Below, in pieces: positions 1 to 4,990 of a stretch of DNA of 5,000 bases (position 1 is its first letter; each line of letters starts with the position of its first letter). The stretch comes from Clostridiales bacterium. GTDB lineage: Bacteria; Bacillota; Clostridia; Oscillospirales; Oscillospiraceae. Location of the stretch: positions 1-5,000 of the forward strand of contig DYBL01000109.1 in the NCBI GenBank assembly GCA_019418625.1, written 5' to 3'. The position numbers were made by a program, and so were the translations under genes. The notes under the pieces are model-generated. The model ran no database searches and had not been told where the DNA came from. It saw nothing but the letters and a program-made list of their open reading frames with translations.

Positions 1-843
1 GCGGCTATCTTCCGGCTGGAAGGGGTACCCCCCTCGGAAGAGTTCCTGTTTATTCAGGAGTCTGAGGCGCTGGAGATCCTATTCTGCCGCAAAGGCGGGC
101 TTTTTTTGGAATGGGCCGGCCACCGGCGTCTTAGCCTCAGCACCGATCAGGTGCTGTTTCTCCCGGTCCGCACAGAAGCGTACCGGGGACGGTTTGCTTC
201 AGAGCCATTCTACGGCACCCTTGTTCGGATGGAAGCGAAAACCGCATGGTCGACCCTGCGTGCCATGCACTCCGACCTGGGAGAGTCCATCTCCCGCGCC
301 TGGAATGATCCCTGTATGTTGAGAGCGGCACTCTGGAGCGAAGCTCTGTTTTCTGCCTTGGACTATATGCAGCTGGGACATATCGGGGACTACTATGTTA
401 TCAAGGCGCTGGAAGTCCTGTTCCTGCTCCACGCGCAGCGGGAGGGGCTGGCCCTGACACCGCAGTGCGATTACCATACCCAAAGCCAGATCGAGACCAT
501 ACGCGAGATCCAGAAATACATGGTGGGACACCTGGACGAGCGGTTGACAGTTCGGAGCCTGTCTCAGCAGTTCCGAATTTCCGGCACAGCGTTGAAGTCC
601 TGTTTCCGCCAGGTTTATGGGGTCCCAGTCCACCAGTATCTTCTGGAGCAGCGCATGGCCCGGGCCGCGGAGCTCCTCACGACTACGACCCAGTCCGTAC
701 TCCAGATCTCCACGGTGGTGGGCTATTCCAGCGTCAGCCAATTTGGAATCGCCTTTAAGCGGCGTTACCATATGCCGCCCGCCCAATTCCGCCGGAACGC
801 AAATAAAAATCCATTTACAACGGTTCCTGACCAGAACAGATAG
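1..843 (+). CDS. AraC/XylS-family transcriptional regulator, 5'-truncated by window edge
   Basis: The frame is open from base 1 to the TAG at 841-843 (280 residues visible), so the true start lies upstream; the internal TTG at 106 is not a credible start because homologous-looking sequence precedes it. The first ~80 residues look like the beta-rich, cupin-like sensing domain of AraC regulators, and ~90-150 like the linker helices. The C-terminal ~100 residues are a classic double helix-turn-helix: first HTH about residues 183-207 (TVRSLSQQF...FRQVYG), second about 232-265, including IST-VVGYSSVSQFGIAFKRRY and the MPPAQFRR end typical of the family. It should bind DNA and act mostly as an activator in response to an unknown ligand. 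The next genes on the same strand are a small-membrane-protein and metal-ATPase unit beginning 74 nt downstream, the most obvious regulatory target. Ligand and target are inferred; family assignment is firm. Confidence 0.93.
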   Translation, partial: AAIFRLEGVPPSEEFLFIQESEALEILFCRKGGLFLEWAGHRRLSLSTDQVLFLPVRTEAYRGRFASEPFYGTLVRMEAKTAWSTLRAMHSDLGESISRAWNDPCMLRAALWSEALFSALDYMQLGHIGDYYVIKALEVLFLLHAQREGLALTPQCDYHTQSQIETIREIQKYMVGHLDERLTVRSLSQQFRISGTALKSCFRQVYGVPVHQYLLEQRMARAAELLTTTTQSVLQISTVVGYSSVSQFGIAFKRRYHMPPAQFRRNANKNPFTTVPDQNR

Positions 844-857
844 AAAAACCTCAAATT

Positions 858-873
858 CTTATGTTATTATAAG
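858..873 (+). promoter_or_regulatory. Probable extended -10 promoter with overlapping inverted repeat
   Basis: TG at 862-863, one base, then TATTAT at 865-870 forms an extended -10 element (5 of 6 matches to TATAAT). No recognisable -35 hexamer lies 16-18 bases upstream (AGAAAA at 842-847), which suits an activator-dependent promoter. A 5-bp inverted repeat, CTTAT (858-862) and ATAAG (869-873), overlaps the -10, and ATAAG recurs at 882-886; these could be part of a regulator site but are short enough to be chance in an AT-rich patch. The promoter would drive the small ORF at 918 and the genes after it. Confidence 0.5.
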
Positions 874-903
874 CGACCGAAATAAGGTGCCATGTCTGGC
901 GAG

Positions 904-909
904 GGAGGG
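904..909 (+). promoter_or_regulatory. Ribosome binding site of the 26-codon ORF
   Basis: GGAGGG lies 8 bases before the ATG at 918. A near-perfect Shine-Dalgarno at ideal spacing is the main reason for accepting such a short ORF as a gene. Confidence 0.7.
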
Positions 910-917
910 ACTATCCA

Positions 918-998
918 ATGAAGCACCACCGTTTCTGGGCCTGGGGCGCTGTTATCTGCATGGTCATGACTTTCATTACCGGGTACCGGCACCGCTGA
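918..998 (+). CDS. 26-residue single-span membrane peptide (unannotated-size small ORF)
   Basis: ATG at 918, TGA at 996-998, 26 residues. A basic, His-rich start (MKHHRFWAW) leads into a hydrophobic stretch (about residues 6-21, GAVICMVMTFIT) and a basic end (GYRHR), i.e. one short membrane helix with positive charge on both sides. It contains three His, one Cys and two internal Met residues, which could contact metal. Its ribosome binding site is strong, and the next gene's ribosome binding site begins 5 bases after the stop, so it looks like the first gene of the unit that ends with the metal P-type ATPase. I have an unverified memory of a short conserved Firmicute DUF with this K-H-x-F-W-A-W...TGY pattern (possibly DUF6219). 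Function is unknown; a small subunit or stabiliser of the ATPase is a hypothesis. Alternatively it could be a leader peptide. Confidence 0.68.
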   Translation: MKHHRFWAWGAVICMVMTFITGYRHR

Positions 999-1003
999 AT
1001 GTG

Positions 1004-1009
1004 AGGTGA
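1004..1009 (+). promoter_or_regulatory. Ribosome binding site that sets the start at 1018
   Basis: AGGTGA lies 8 bases before ATG 1018. The in-frame GTG at 1006 sits inside this site and has no Shine-Dalgarno of its own at proper spacing, so 1018 is preferred. A second ATG follows directly at 1021, 11 bases from the site, and is a less likely alternative. Confidence 0.65.
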
Positions 1010-1017
1010 ACACCATA

Positions 1018-1281
1018 ATGATGAATTTCCATAAAGGAGCCGCCCTGTTTGTGGGCGGGGTGCTGTTCGGCTCTGCCGGCTTCAAGCTGCTGTCCAGCAA
1101 GGATGCGAAGAAGGCCTATACCCACATGACCGCGGCCGCACTGCGTGTGCAGGAGTCCGTGATGGAAACGGTCACTTCCGTTCAGGAGAATGCTGCTGAC
1201 ATCCTGGCTTCCGCTAAGGAGATCAACGAGCAGCGTGCGAAAGCGGAGGAGGCCACCAGCGTGGAGTGCTCTGAAGCGTAA
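1018..1281 (+). CDS. Small membrane-anchored helical protein, DUF6110-like
   Basis: 87 residues from ATG 1018. Residues about 7-25 (GAALFVGGVLFGSAGFKLL) form one glycine-rich hydrophobic segment with closely spaced glycines (13, 14, 18, 21), suitable for helix packing in the membrane. The rest (about 26-87) is a charged amphipathic helix rich in Ala, Glu and Lys (KDAKKAYTHMTAAALRVQES, then VQENAADILASAKEINEQRA), ending in an acidic tail with Cys 84. This pattern matches what I remember as DUF6110, a short Firmicute protein found beside heavy-metal P-type ATPases; the name is from memory. It lies 19 bases after the 26-codon ORF and 60 bases before the ATPase gene on the same strand, so co-transcription is likely. 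No catalytic residues are evident; a membrane accessory or assembly partner of the ATPase is inferred from context only. Confidence 0.85.
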   Translation: MMNFHKGAALFVGGVLFGSAGFKLLSSKDAKKAYTHMTAAALRVQESVMETVTSVQENAADILASAKEINEQRAKAEEATSVECSEA

Positions 1282-1296
1282 CGCGCAAGAAATGAG

Positions 1297-1330
1297 AGAG
1301 GGGCCGCCGGGGGCGGTCCCTCTTGTTCTG
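1297..1330 (+). terminator. Strong intercistronic hairpin: partial terminator, attenuator or mRNA-stability element
   Basis: Arms 1297-1308 (AGAGGGGCCGCC) and 1312-1323 (GGCGGTCCCTCT) pair over 12 bp with one G-U and a GGG loop. The tail TCTTGTTCT is T-rich but not a clean T-run, so termination would be incomplete. The ATPase ribosome binding site starts at 1332, only 8 bases past the stem. The element could lower ATPase expression relative to the small upstream proteins, protect the 3' end of the upstream message, or affect ribosome access. Confidence 0.65.
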
Positions 1331-1331
1331 T

Positions 1332-1336
1332 GGAGG
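1332..1336 (+). promoter_or_regulatory. Ribosome binding site that sets the ATPase start
   Basis: GGAGG lies 5 bases before ATG 1342. The in-frame GTG at 1330-1332 overlaps this site, so a start there is unlikely; 1342 is the supported start. Confidence 0.75.
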
Positions 1337-1341
1337 CAATC

Positions 1342-3429
1342 ATGAAATTTCAAATCAAACACGAATGCCGCGGGCGAATCCGTGTTCAGGCTGTGCAGCA
1401 GCGCATGACGCTGGAGCAGGCCGATATGCTGGAGGCGTGGCTGCTGACTCTGCCGCAGGTGGAGTGTGCGTCTGTCCATGAAAGAACTCGTTGCGCAGTG
1501 ATCGAGTATCAGGGGGATCGGAAGGATTTACTGAGGATTCTCGCTGGCTTCTCCTATCAGGATCATGCGCTGGCGGAGCTGGTCCCGGTCCACAGCAGCC
1601 GGGCGCTCAACCGTGCCTATGAGGAAAAACTGGTGGGTATGGTGGCGTTTAAGGCCGTCCGATCCCTGTTCTTCCCGGCTCCGCTTCGTGCGGTCTACAC
1701 AGTTATTCGGTCGGCTCCTTATCTGTTCCGGGCGCTTCGGTGTCTGCTGCGGAGACAGCTCCATGTGGAGTTGTTGGATGGAATCTCCGTCTGCCTGTCC
1801 ATGGTACGGCGGGACTTCGACACGGCCAGTTCCGTGATGTTCCTGCTGCGGCTGGGCGAGCTTCTGGAGGAGTGGACCCACAAAAAGTCCGTGGAAAACT
1901 TGGCCAGGAGCATGTCCCTGAATATCGACCGGGTCTGGATGAAAACCGAAAGCGGAGAGGAACTGGTCCCGCTCCACCAGGTACAGGCCGGAGATCAGGT
2001 GGTCATCCGCATGGGCGGCATGATTCCCCTGGACGGCACCATTGCGGAGGGCGAGGTCATGCTCAACCAGGCGTCCCTCACCGGCGAGTCCATCCCCGTC
2101 CCCAAGCGGCCTGGGAGCAGCGTCTATGCCGGAACGGTGGTGGAGGAGGGCGAGTGCGTCCTTACGGTCACCCAGCAGTCCGGCAAGGGCCGCTATGACA
2201 AGATCGTGGCCATGATTGAGGAGTCGGAGCAGCTCAAGTCCACAGCGGAAAATCACGCAGCGCATCTGGCTGATCGACTGGTACCCTACACGCTGGCGGG
2301 GAGTGTGCTGGTCTATCTGCTCACCCGCAATGTCACCCGCGCCCTGTCCGTGCTGATGGTGGACTTCTCCTGCGCTTTGAAACTGTCCATGCCCCTGGCG
2401 GTTCTCTCCGCCATGAGCGAGGCCAGCCGCTTCCATGTGACCGTGAAAGGTGGAAAGTACCTGGAAGCTGTGGCCCAGGCGGATACCATTGTTTTTGACA
2501 AGACGGGTACCCTGACCCATGCCAACCCCGTGGTGGCTCAGGTGGTCCCATTCGGTGGGAACAAGGAGCTGGAAATGCTCCGGCTGGCCGCCTGCCTGGA
2601 GGAGCATTTCCCCCACTCCATGGCCAACGCCGTGGTTCAGGCCGCCAGGGAGCGGGATTTGGCCCATGAGGAGATGCACTCCCAGGTGGAGTACCTGGTG
2701 GCCCACGGCATCGCCAGTACGGTAGACGGCAGGCGGGTCATCATTGGCAGCGCCCACTTCGTCTTTGAGGATGAGGGCTGCACTGTCCCGCCGGGAGAGC
2801 AGGCCGCCTTCGACACCCTGCCCAAGCAGTACAGCCATCTGTATCTGGCGGTTGGCGGCGTGCTGGCCGCGGTTATCTGCATCTCCGACCCGCTGCGCGC
2901 CGAGGCTGCGGATGCGGTAGCTGCCCTCCACAGCCTGGGAGTGGGCAAGATCGTCATGCTCACCGGCGACAGTGAGCGCACCGCGGCGGCCATCGCCGCC
3001 CAGGTAGGGGTGGACGAGTACCGGGCTGAGGTGCTGCCGGAGGACAAGGCCCACTTTGTGCAGGCCGAGCGTTCGCAAGGCCGCACGGTGGTCATGATCG
3101 GCGACGGGGTCAACGATTCCCCGGCTCTGTCCGCTGCCAATGTTGGTATCGCAATCAGCGACGGTGCCGCCATCGCCCGGGAGATCGCGGACATCACCAT
3201 CGCGGCAAACGACCTGTTCGAGCTGGTGCAGCTGCGGCGGCTGTCCATGGCCCTGATGAACCGCATCCAGTCCAATTACCGCTTTGTCATCGGCTTCAAC
3301 GGTGGTCTCATCGCCTTGGGTGCCTTGGGCGTCCTGGCACCGGCCACCTCCGCCACGCTCCATAACCTGTCCACTCTGGGCATCAGCCTGCGCAGCATGA
3401 CCAGTCTGCTGCCGCCGGCAAAAGCATGA
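1342..3429 (+). CDS. P1B-type heavy-metal translocating P-type ATPase, CtpC-like, atypical transport motif
   Basis: 695 residues, a normal length for P1B ATPases that move transition-metal ions across the cytoplasmic membrane using ATP. Residues 1-80 resemble a degenerate HMA domain (CRGRIRV near the start) without the CxxC metal site. Residues ~100-180 hold the first membrane helices, unusually rich in Arg, ending in GELLEEWTHKKS. The actuator domain carries IPLDG (228-232) and TGES (247-250). Helices at ~311-360 contain DFSCALKLSMP (341-351) where CPC/SPC/TPC is usual. The phosphorylation site DKTGTLT is at 386-392 (Asp 386); the nucleotide domain has EEHFPHSMA (420-428) with His-Ser in place of His-Pro; TGDSER (541-546), PEDKA (566-570) and GDGVND (587-592) follow. 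The last two helices (about 645-685) include NYRFVIGFN and LHNLST. All catalytic motifs are intact. By remembered similarity (GRIRV start, PEDKA, LHN-x-S end) it is nearest to CtpC-type pumps; the metal cannot be read from sequence. It is the last gene of the unit. Confidence 0.95.
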   Translation: MKFQIKHECRGRIRVQAVQQRMTLEQADMLEAWLLTLPQVECASVHERTRCAVIEYQGDRKDLLRILAGFSYQDHALAELVPVHSSRALNRAYEEKLVGMVAFKAVRSLFFPAPLRAVYTVIRSAPYLFRALRCLLRRQLHVELLDGISVCLSMVRRDFDTASSVMFLLRLGELLEEWTHKKSVENLARSMSLNIDRVWMKTESGEELVPLHQVQAGDQVVIRMGGMIPLDGTIAEGEVMLNQASLTGESIPVPKRPGSSVYAGTVVEEGECVLTVTQQSGKGRYDKIVAMIEESEQLKSTAENHAAHLADRLVPYTLAGSVLVYLLTRNVTRALSVLMVDFSCALKLSMPLAVLSAMSEASRFHVTVKGGKYLEAVAQADTIVFDKTGTLTHANPVVAQVVPFGGNKELEMLRLAACLEEHFPHSMANAVVQAARERDLAHEEMHSQVEYLVAHGIASTVDGRRVIIGSAHFVFEDEGCTVPPGEQAAFDTLPKQYSHLYLAVGGVLAAVICISDPLRAEAADAVAALHSLGVGKIVMLTGDSERTAAAIAAQVGVDEYRAEVLPEDKAHFVQAERSQGRTVVMIGDGVNDSPALSAANVGIAISDGAAIAREIADITIAANDLFELVQLRRLSMALMNRIQSNYRFVIGFNGGLIALGALGVLAPATSATLHNLSTLGISLRSMTSLLPPAKA

Positions 3430-3475
3430 ACACAGCCCCGTCTGACCGTATGAACAAGGCCAGACGGGGCTGTGT
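3430..3475. terminator. Probable bidirectional terminator between convergent genes
   Basis: A perfect 15-bp inverted repeat, ACACAGCCCCGTCTG (3430-3444) and CAGACGGGGCTGTGT (3461-3475), with a 16-base loop, starts immediately after the ATPase stop codon. The cupin gene on the other strand ends at 3539, so the hairpin sits between convergent genes. T-runs are weak on both sides (CTTATG on the + side, TTCATGCTTTT on the - side), so efficiency is uncertain. The remaining bases to 3538 show only weak short stems. Confidence 0.8.
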
Positions 3476-3538
3476 CTTATGCTGTGATTTGTCGTACCCC
3501 TGCCTGGGTTTGTCCACGGAGCGTTGGACGGGAAAGGG

Positions 3539-3874
3539 TCACTGTTTCGCAACTACCAGGTACATTTTGAATGGGGTTACGGCCTGGACCGCATGGGGGA
3601 TGCCGGCCGGCATGATGACAGCCTCCCCGGCGTTCAGCGTGTGCGGGACACCGTCAATGGTGATCTGAGCGGTGCCCTCCAGGATGGTGGCCATGGCGTC
3701 CCCGGGGGCGGCGTGGGTACTGATGGCCTCGCCCGCATCAAAGGCGAACAGCGTCATCCCCACACCAGGCCGCTGGGCCAGGGTCAGGCTGACGACTTTA
3801 CCGGGCTCGTACCCGACCTGATCCTTCAGGGGAAAGGGCCGTGCATGGGGCAGGTTTTTGATCAACGGTTCCAT
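3539..3874 (-). CDS. Single-domain cupin protein (metal site partly conserved)
   Basis: 111 residues from the ATG at 3874, chosen because AGGAGG (3886-3881) lies 6 bases upstream; a longer reading frame to 3973 has no such support and runs into the next gene. One cupin fold covers the protein. Motif 1 is GEAISTHAAPGD...ATILEG (48-67), with His 54, Asp 59 and Glu 66, lacking the second His of the usual HxH. Motif 2 is GEAVIMPAGIPHAV (83-96) with His 94. A small soluble beta-barrel, likely cytoplasmic as no signal peptide is present. Single-domain cupins of this size include enzymes, ligand binders and metal-bound sensors, so no reaction can be assigned. It follows a paralogous cupin gene by 11 bases, with the upstream stop codon touching its ribosome binding site, consistent with coupled translation. 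Confidence 0.88.
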   Translation of the reverse strand: MEPLIKNLPHARPFPLKDQVGYEPGKVVSLTLAQRPGVGMTLFAFDAGEAISTHAAPGDAMATILEGTAQITIDGVPHTLNAGEAVIMPAGIPHAVQAVTPFKMYLVVAKQ

Positions 3875-3885
3875 ACAGATCCTCC

Positions 3886-4221
3886 TCAGTTTGATTGGAT
3901 GGTAATTTGCAGCAGTTTGAAGGGGCCGCTCCCGCCAATGGCGTGGGTGGTCTGCGCCGGGACAGCCAGACAATCCCCTGCGCCCAGGCGGACCTCGTGC
4001 CCCTCCAGGCGCAGAGGCATATCACCCTCCAGCACATAATAGACCGTGTCGCCGAAGTAGCGCTCCTCACTGATGCTCTCTCCGTCCCCAAAAGCCAGCA
4101 GCGTCATTTGGCAGTGCTCGCTGCGGGAAAGGGCCATGCTCACCACGCGCCCCGGCTGGATGGAGATGAGTTCCCTCAGAGCCGCCGGCTGCTGAACCGG
4201 CAGATTGCGGAGAATGTCCAT
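3886..4221 (-). CDS. Single-domain cupin protein, paralogue with degenerate metal site
   Basis: 111 residues from the ATG at 4221; AAGGAGG (4235-4229) lies 7 bases upstream. It aligns with the downstream cupin nearly end to end with a one-residue offset: QPGRVVSMAL against EPGKVVSLTL, QMTLLAFGDGESIS against GMTLFAFDAGEAIS, and GPFKLLQI against TPFKMYLV. Motif 1 (GESISEERYFGDTVYYVLEG, 47-66) has Glu/Glu/Arg where the partner has His, so the usual first metal ligand is absent. Motif 2 (GDCLAVPAQTTHAI, 82-95) keeps His 93. The pair looks like an old tandem duplication with divergence of the metal site; the two may pair as a heterodimer with one active and one structural partner, or bind different ligands. 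No substrate can be assigned. Confidence 0.88.
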   Translation of the reverse strand: MDILRNLPVQQPAALRELISIQPGRVVSMALSRSEHCQMTLLAFGDGESISEERYFGDTVYYVLEGDMPLRLEGHEVRLGAGDCLAVPAQTTHAIGGSGPFKLLQITIQSN

Positions 4222-4251
4222 TTCCGAGCCTCCTTCCGTGTTCTAAAAGTT

Positions 4252-4260
4252 AATATATCA
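4252..4260 (-). promoter_or_regulatory. Probable extended -10 promoter of the cupin pair
   Basis: Reading the - strand, TG at 4260-4259, one base, then TATATT (4257-4252) is an extended -10 with 5 of 6 matches to TATAAT. A start near 4245 would give a leader of about 24 bases before the ATG at 4221. The -35 position (4280-4275, TGGCGT) is poor, and a 12-bp palindrome lies immediately upstream of it. This gives the cupin genes transcription independent of the ABC gene upstream. Confidence 0.5.
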
Positions 4261-4280
4261 CATTTCCTTGTGGGACGCCA

Positions 4281-4292
4281 TTGCCGTGGCAA
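4281..4292. promoter_or_regulatory. 12-bp palindrome upstream of the cupin promoter, possible regulator site
   Basis: TTGCCGTGGCAA has 5-bp arms around a 2-base centre and sits just upstream of the -35 position of the cupin promoter on the - strand. That location suits an activator, or a repressor overlapping the promoter. No regulator gene is adjacent on this side, so the binding protein is unknown. Chance occurrence is possible. Confidence 0.35.
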
Positions 4293-4296
4293 CCAG

Positions 4297-4312
4297 ACCG
4301 GTTCTAACCGGT
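4297..4312. repeat. Short inverted repeat at the end of the ABC ATPase gene
   Basis: ACCGGTTCTAACCGGT has 7-bp arms and a 2-base centre (effectively 6 bp with a 4-base loop in RNA), overlapping the last codons and the TAG stop of the ABC gene. On the - strand no T-run follows, so it is a weak terminator candidate at best; together with the palindrome at 4281-4292 it may form a small structured region that slows or ends transcription. Confidence 0.35.
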
Positions 4313-4990
4313 GATCCGCCGGATGATCTCTTGGCGCAGCCGGGCCAGTTCAGGGGCGGAGGCGTCCCGCCCCTCCGGGCCGGGGAGGTCAAACCACTGG
4401 CAGATTGTCGTGGGGCGCGGAGTGAGCACGGCGATGCGGGTCGCCACAGTGAGGGCTTCGTCGATCTCATGTGTGACAAAAAGCACCCCGGGCCGCTCCC
4501 GCTGCCAGATAGACAGCAGCATGGACAGCATCTCCATGCGGATTCCGTAGTCCAGCCCCTGAAATGGCTCGTCCATCAGGAAAATCTCACCGCCGAAGTG
4601 GAATGCCCGGGCCAGGGCGCACCGGCGGGCCATGCCGCCGGAGAGTTGGCCGGGATAATAGCGTTCAAACCCCTCCAGCCCCACAGCAGTGATGAGGGAG
4701 CGCACTTCCTCGGCGGGCGCGTCCTCCCGCACCAGCCGGATGTTTTCCTCCACCGTGCGCCAGGGAAGCAGCCGGGCGCTCTGAAACATATAACTCAGCC
4801 TGCCGTCCACACCCTCCACCGTACCGGCGTCCGGCGCCGTCAGGCCGGAAATGATGTTCAGCAGCGTGGTTTTCCCGCAGCCGGAGGGGCCGATCAAGGC
4901 GACAATCTCGCCCCGGGACAGGGTGAGGGACAGGTTTGAGAGTACGGGCAGATCCTCAAAGCGCTTGCAGAGCCCGCTCAGTCTCAGCAT
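4304..4990 (-). CDS. ABC transporter ATP-binding protein, nitrate/sulfonate/taurine (SsuB/TauB/NrtD) type
   Basis: 228 residues, complete, ATG at 4990 with GGGGAG (5000-4995) 4 bases upstream. It energises import by hydrolysing ATP on the cytoplasmic face of a permease dimer. Walker A is GPSGCGKTT (34-42), Q-loop Gln 70 in YMFQSARLLPWRTV, signature LSGGMARR (116-123), Walker B EIFLMDEPF with catalytic Glu 141, D-loop QGLD (144-147), and switch His 174 in VTHEIDEA. The QSxRLLPWRTVxEN stretch, the THEIDEA motif, the size and the LP-G-E-GRD-ELxxLRxEI tail are typical of the SsuB/TauB/NrtD group, which also includes thiamine-precursor importers, so the substrate is open. The permease and binding protein are expected beyond the right edge; a TGA at 4986-4984 would let an upstream gene overlap this start. 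Downstream are the two cupin genes, 82 bases away. Confidence 0.93.
   Translation of the reverse strand: MLRLSGLCKRFEDLPVLSNLSLTLSRGEIVALIGPSGCGKTTLLNIISGLTAPDAGTVEGVDGRLSYMFQSARLLPWRTVEENIRLVREDAPAEEVRSLITAVGLEGFERYYPGQLSGGMARRCALARAFHFGGEIFLMDEPFQGLDYGIRMEMLSMLLSIWQRERPGVLFVTHEIDEALTVATRIAVLTPRPTTICQWFDLPGPEGRDASAPELARLRQEIIRRITG

Noticed and set aside
199..786. A 195-codon open frame on the - strand opposite the AraC gene
   Set aside because: No domain is recognisable, and the + strand encodes a clear AraC regulator; it is a reading-frame shadow.
106..843. The AraC gene starting at TTG 106 as a complete 245-aa protein
   Set aside because: The frame stays open back to base 1 with a sequence that fits the N-terminal sensing domain, and no ribosome binding site precedes 106; the gene is truncated by the window edge.
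2637..3275. A 212-codon open frame on the - strand
   Set aside because: It lies opposite the nucleotide-binding and hinge regions of the ATPase, has Ser/Arg/Ala-biased composition and no recognisable motif.
3430..3475. The 15-bp inverted repeat as the end of a mobile element
   Set aside because: The arms are only 16 bases apart, no transposase or target duplication is visible, and the position between convergent stops fits a terminator.
3509..3530. A small stem (GTCCA/TGGAC) downstream of the second cupin gene
   Set aside because: A 5-bp stem with an 8-base loop is too weak to call in GC-rich DNA, and the stronger 15-bp hairpin nearby is the better terminator.
1528..3552. A 674-codon open frame on the - strand across the whole ATPase gene
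   Set aside because: It is antisense to a gene with every P-type ATPase motif in place, its predicted protein is low-complexity (Gly, His, Gln rich) without recognisable domains, and such frames are common opposite GC-rich genes.
4245..4265. A possible Rex or CRP/FNR-type operator (TGTGATATATTAAC on the - strand)
   Set aside because: Only one half-site resembles either consensus; the second half does not match at the required spacing, and the AT-rich bases are better explained as a -10 element.
4268..4939. A 223-codon open frame on the + strand opposite the ABC gene
   Set aside because: The - strand carries Walker A, signature, Walker B and switch motifs; the + frame shows no domain.
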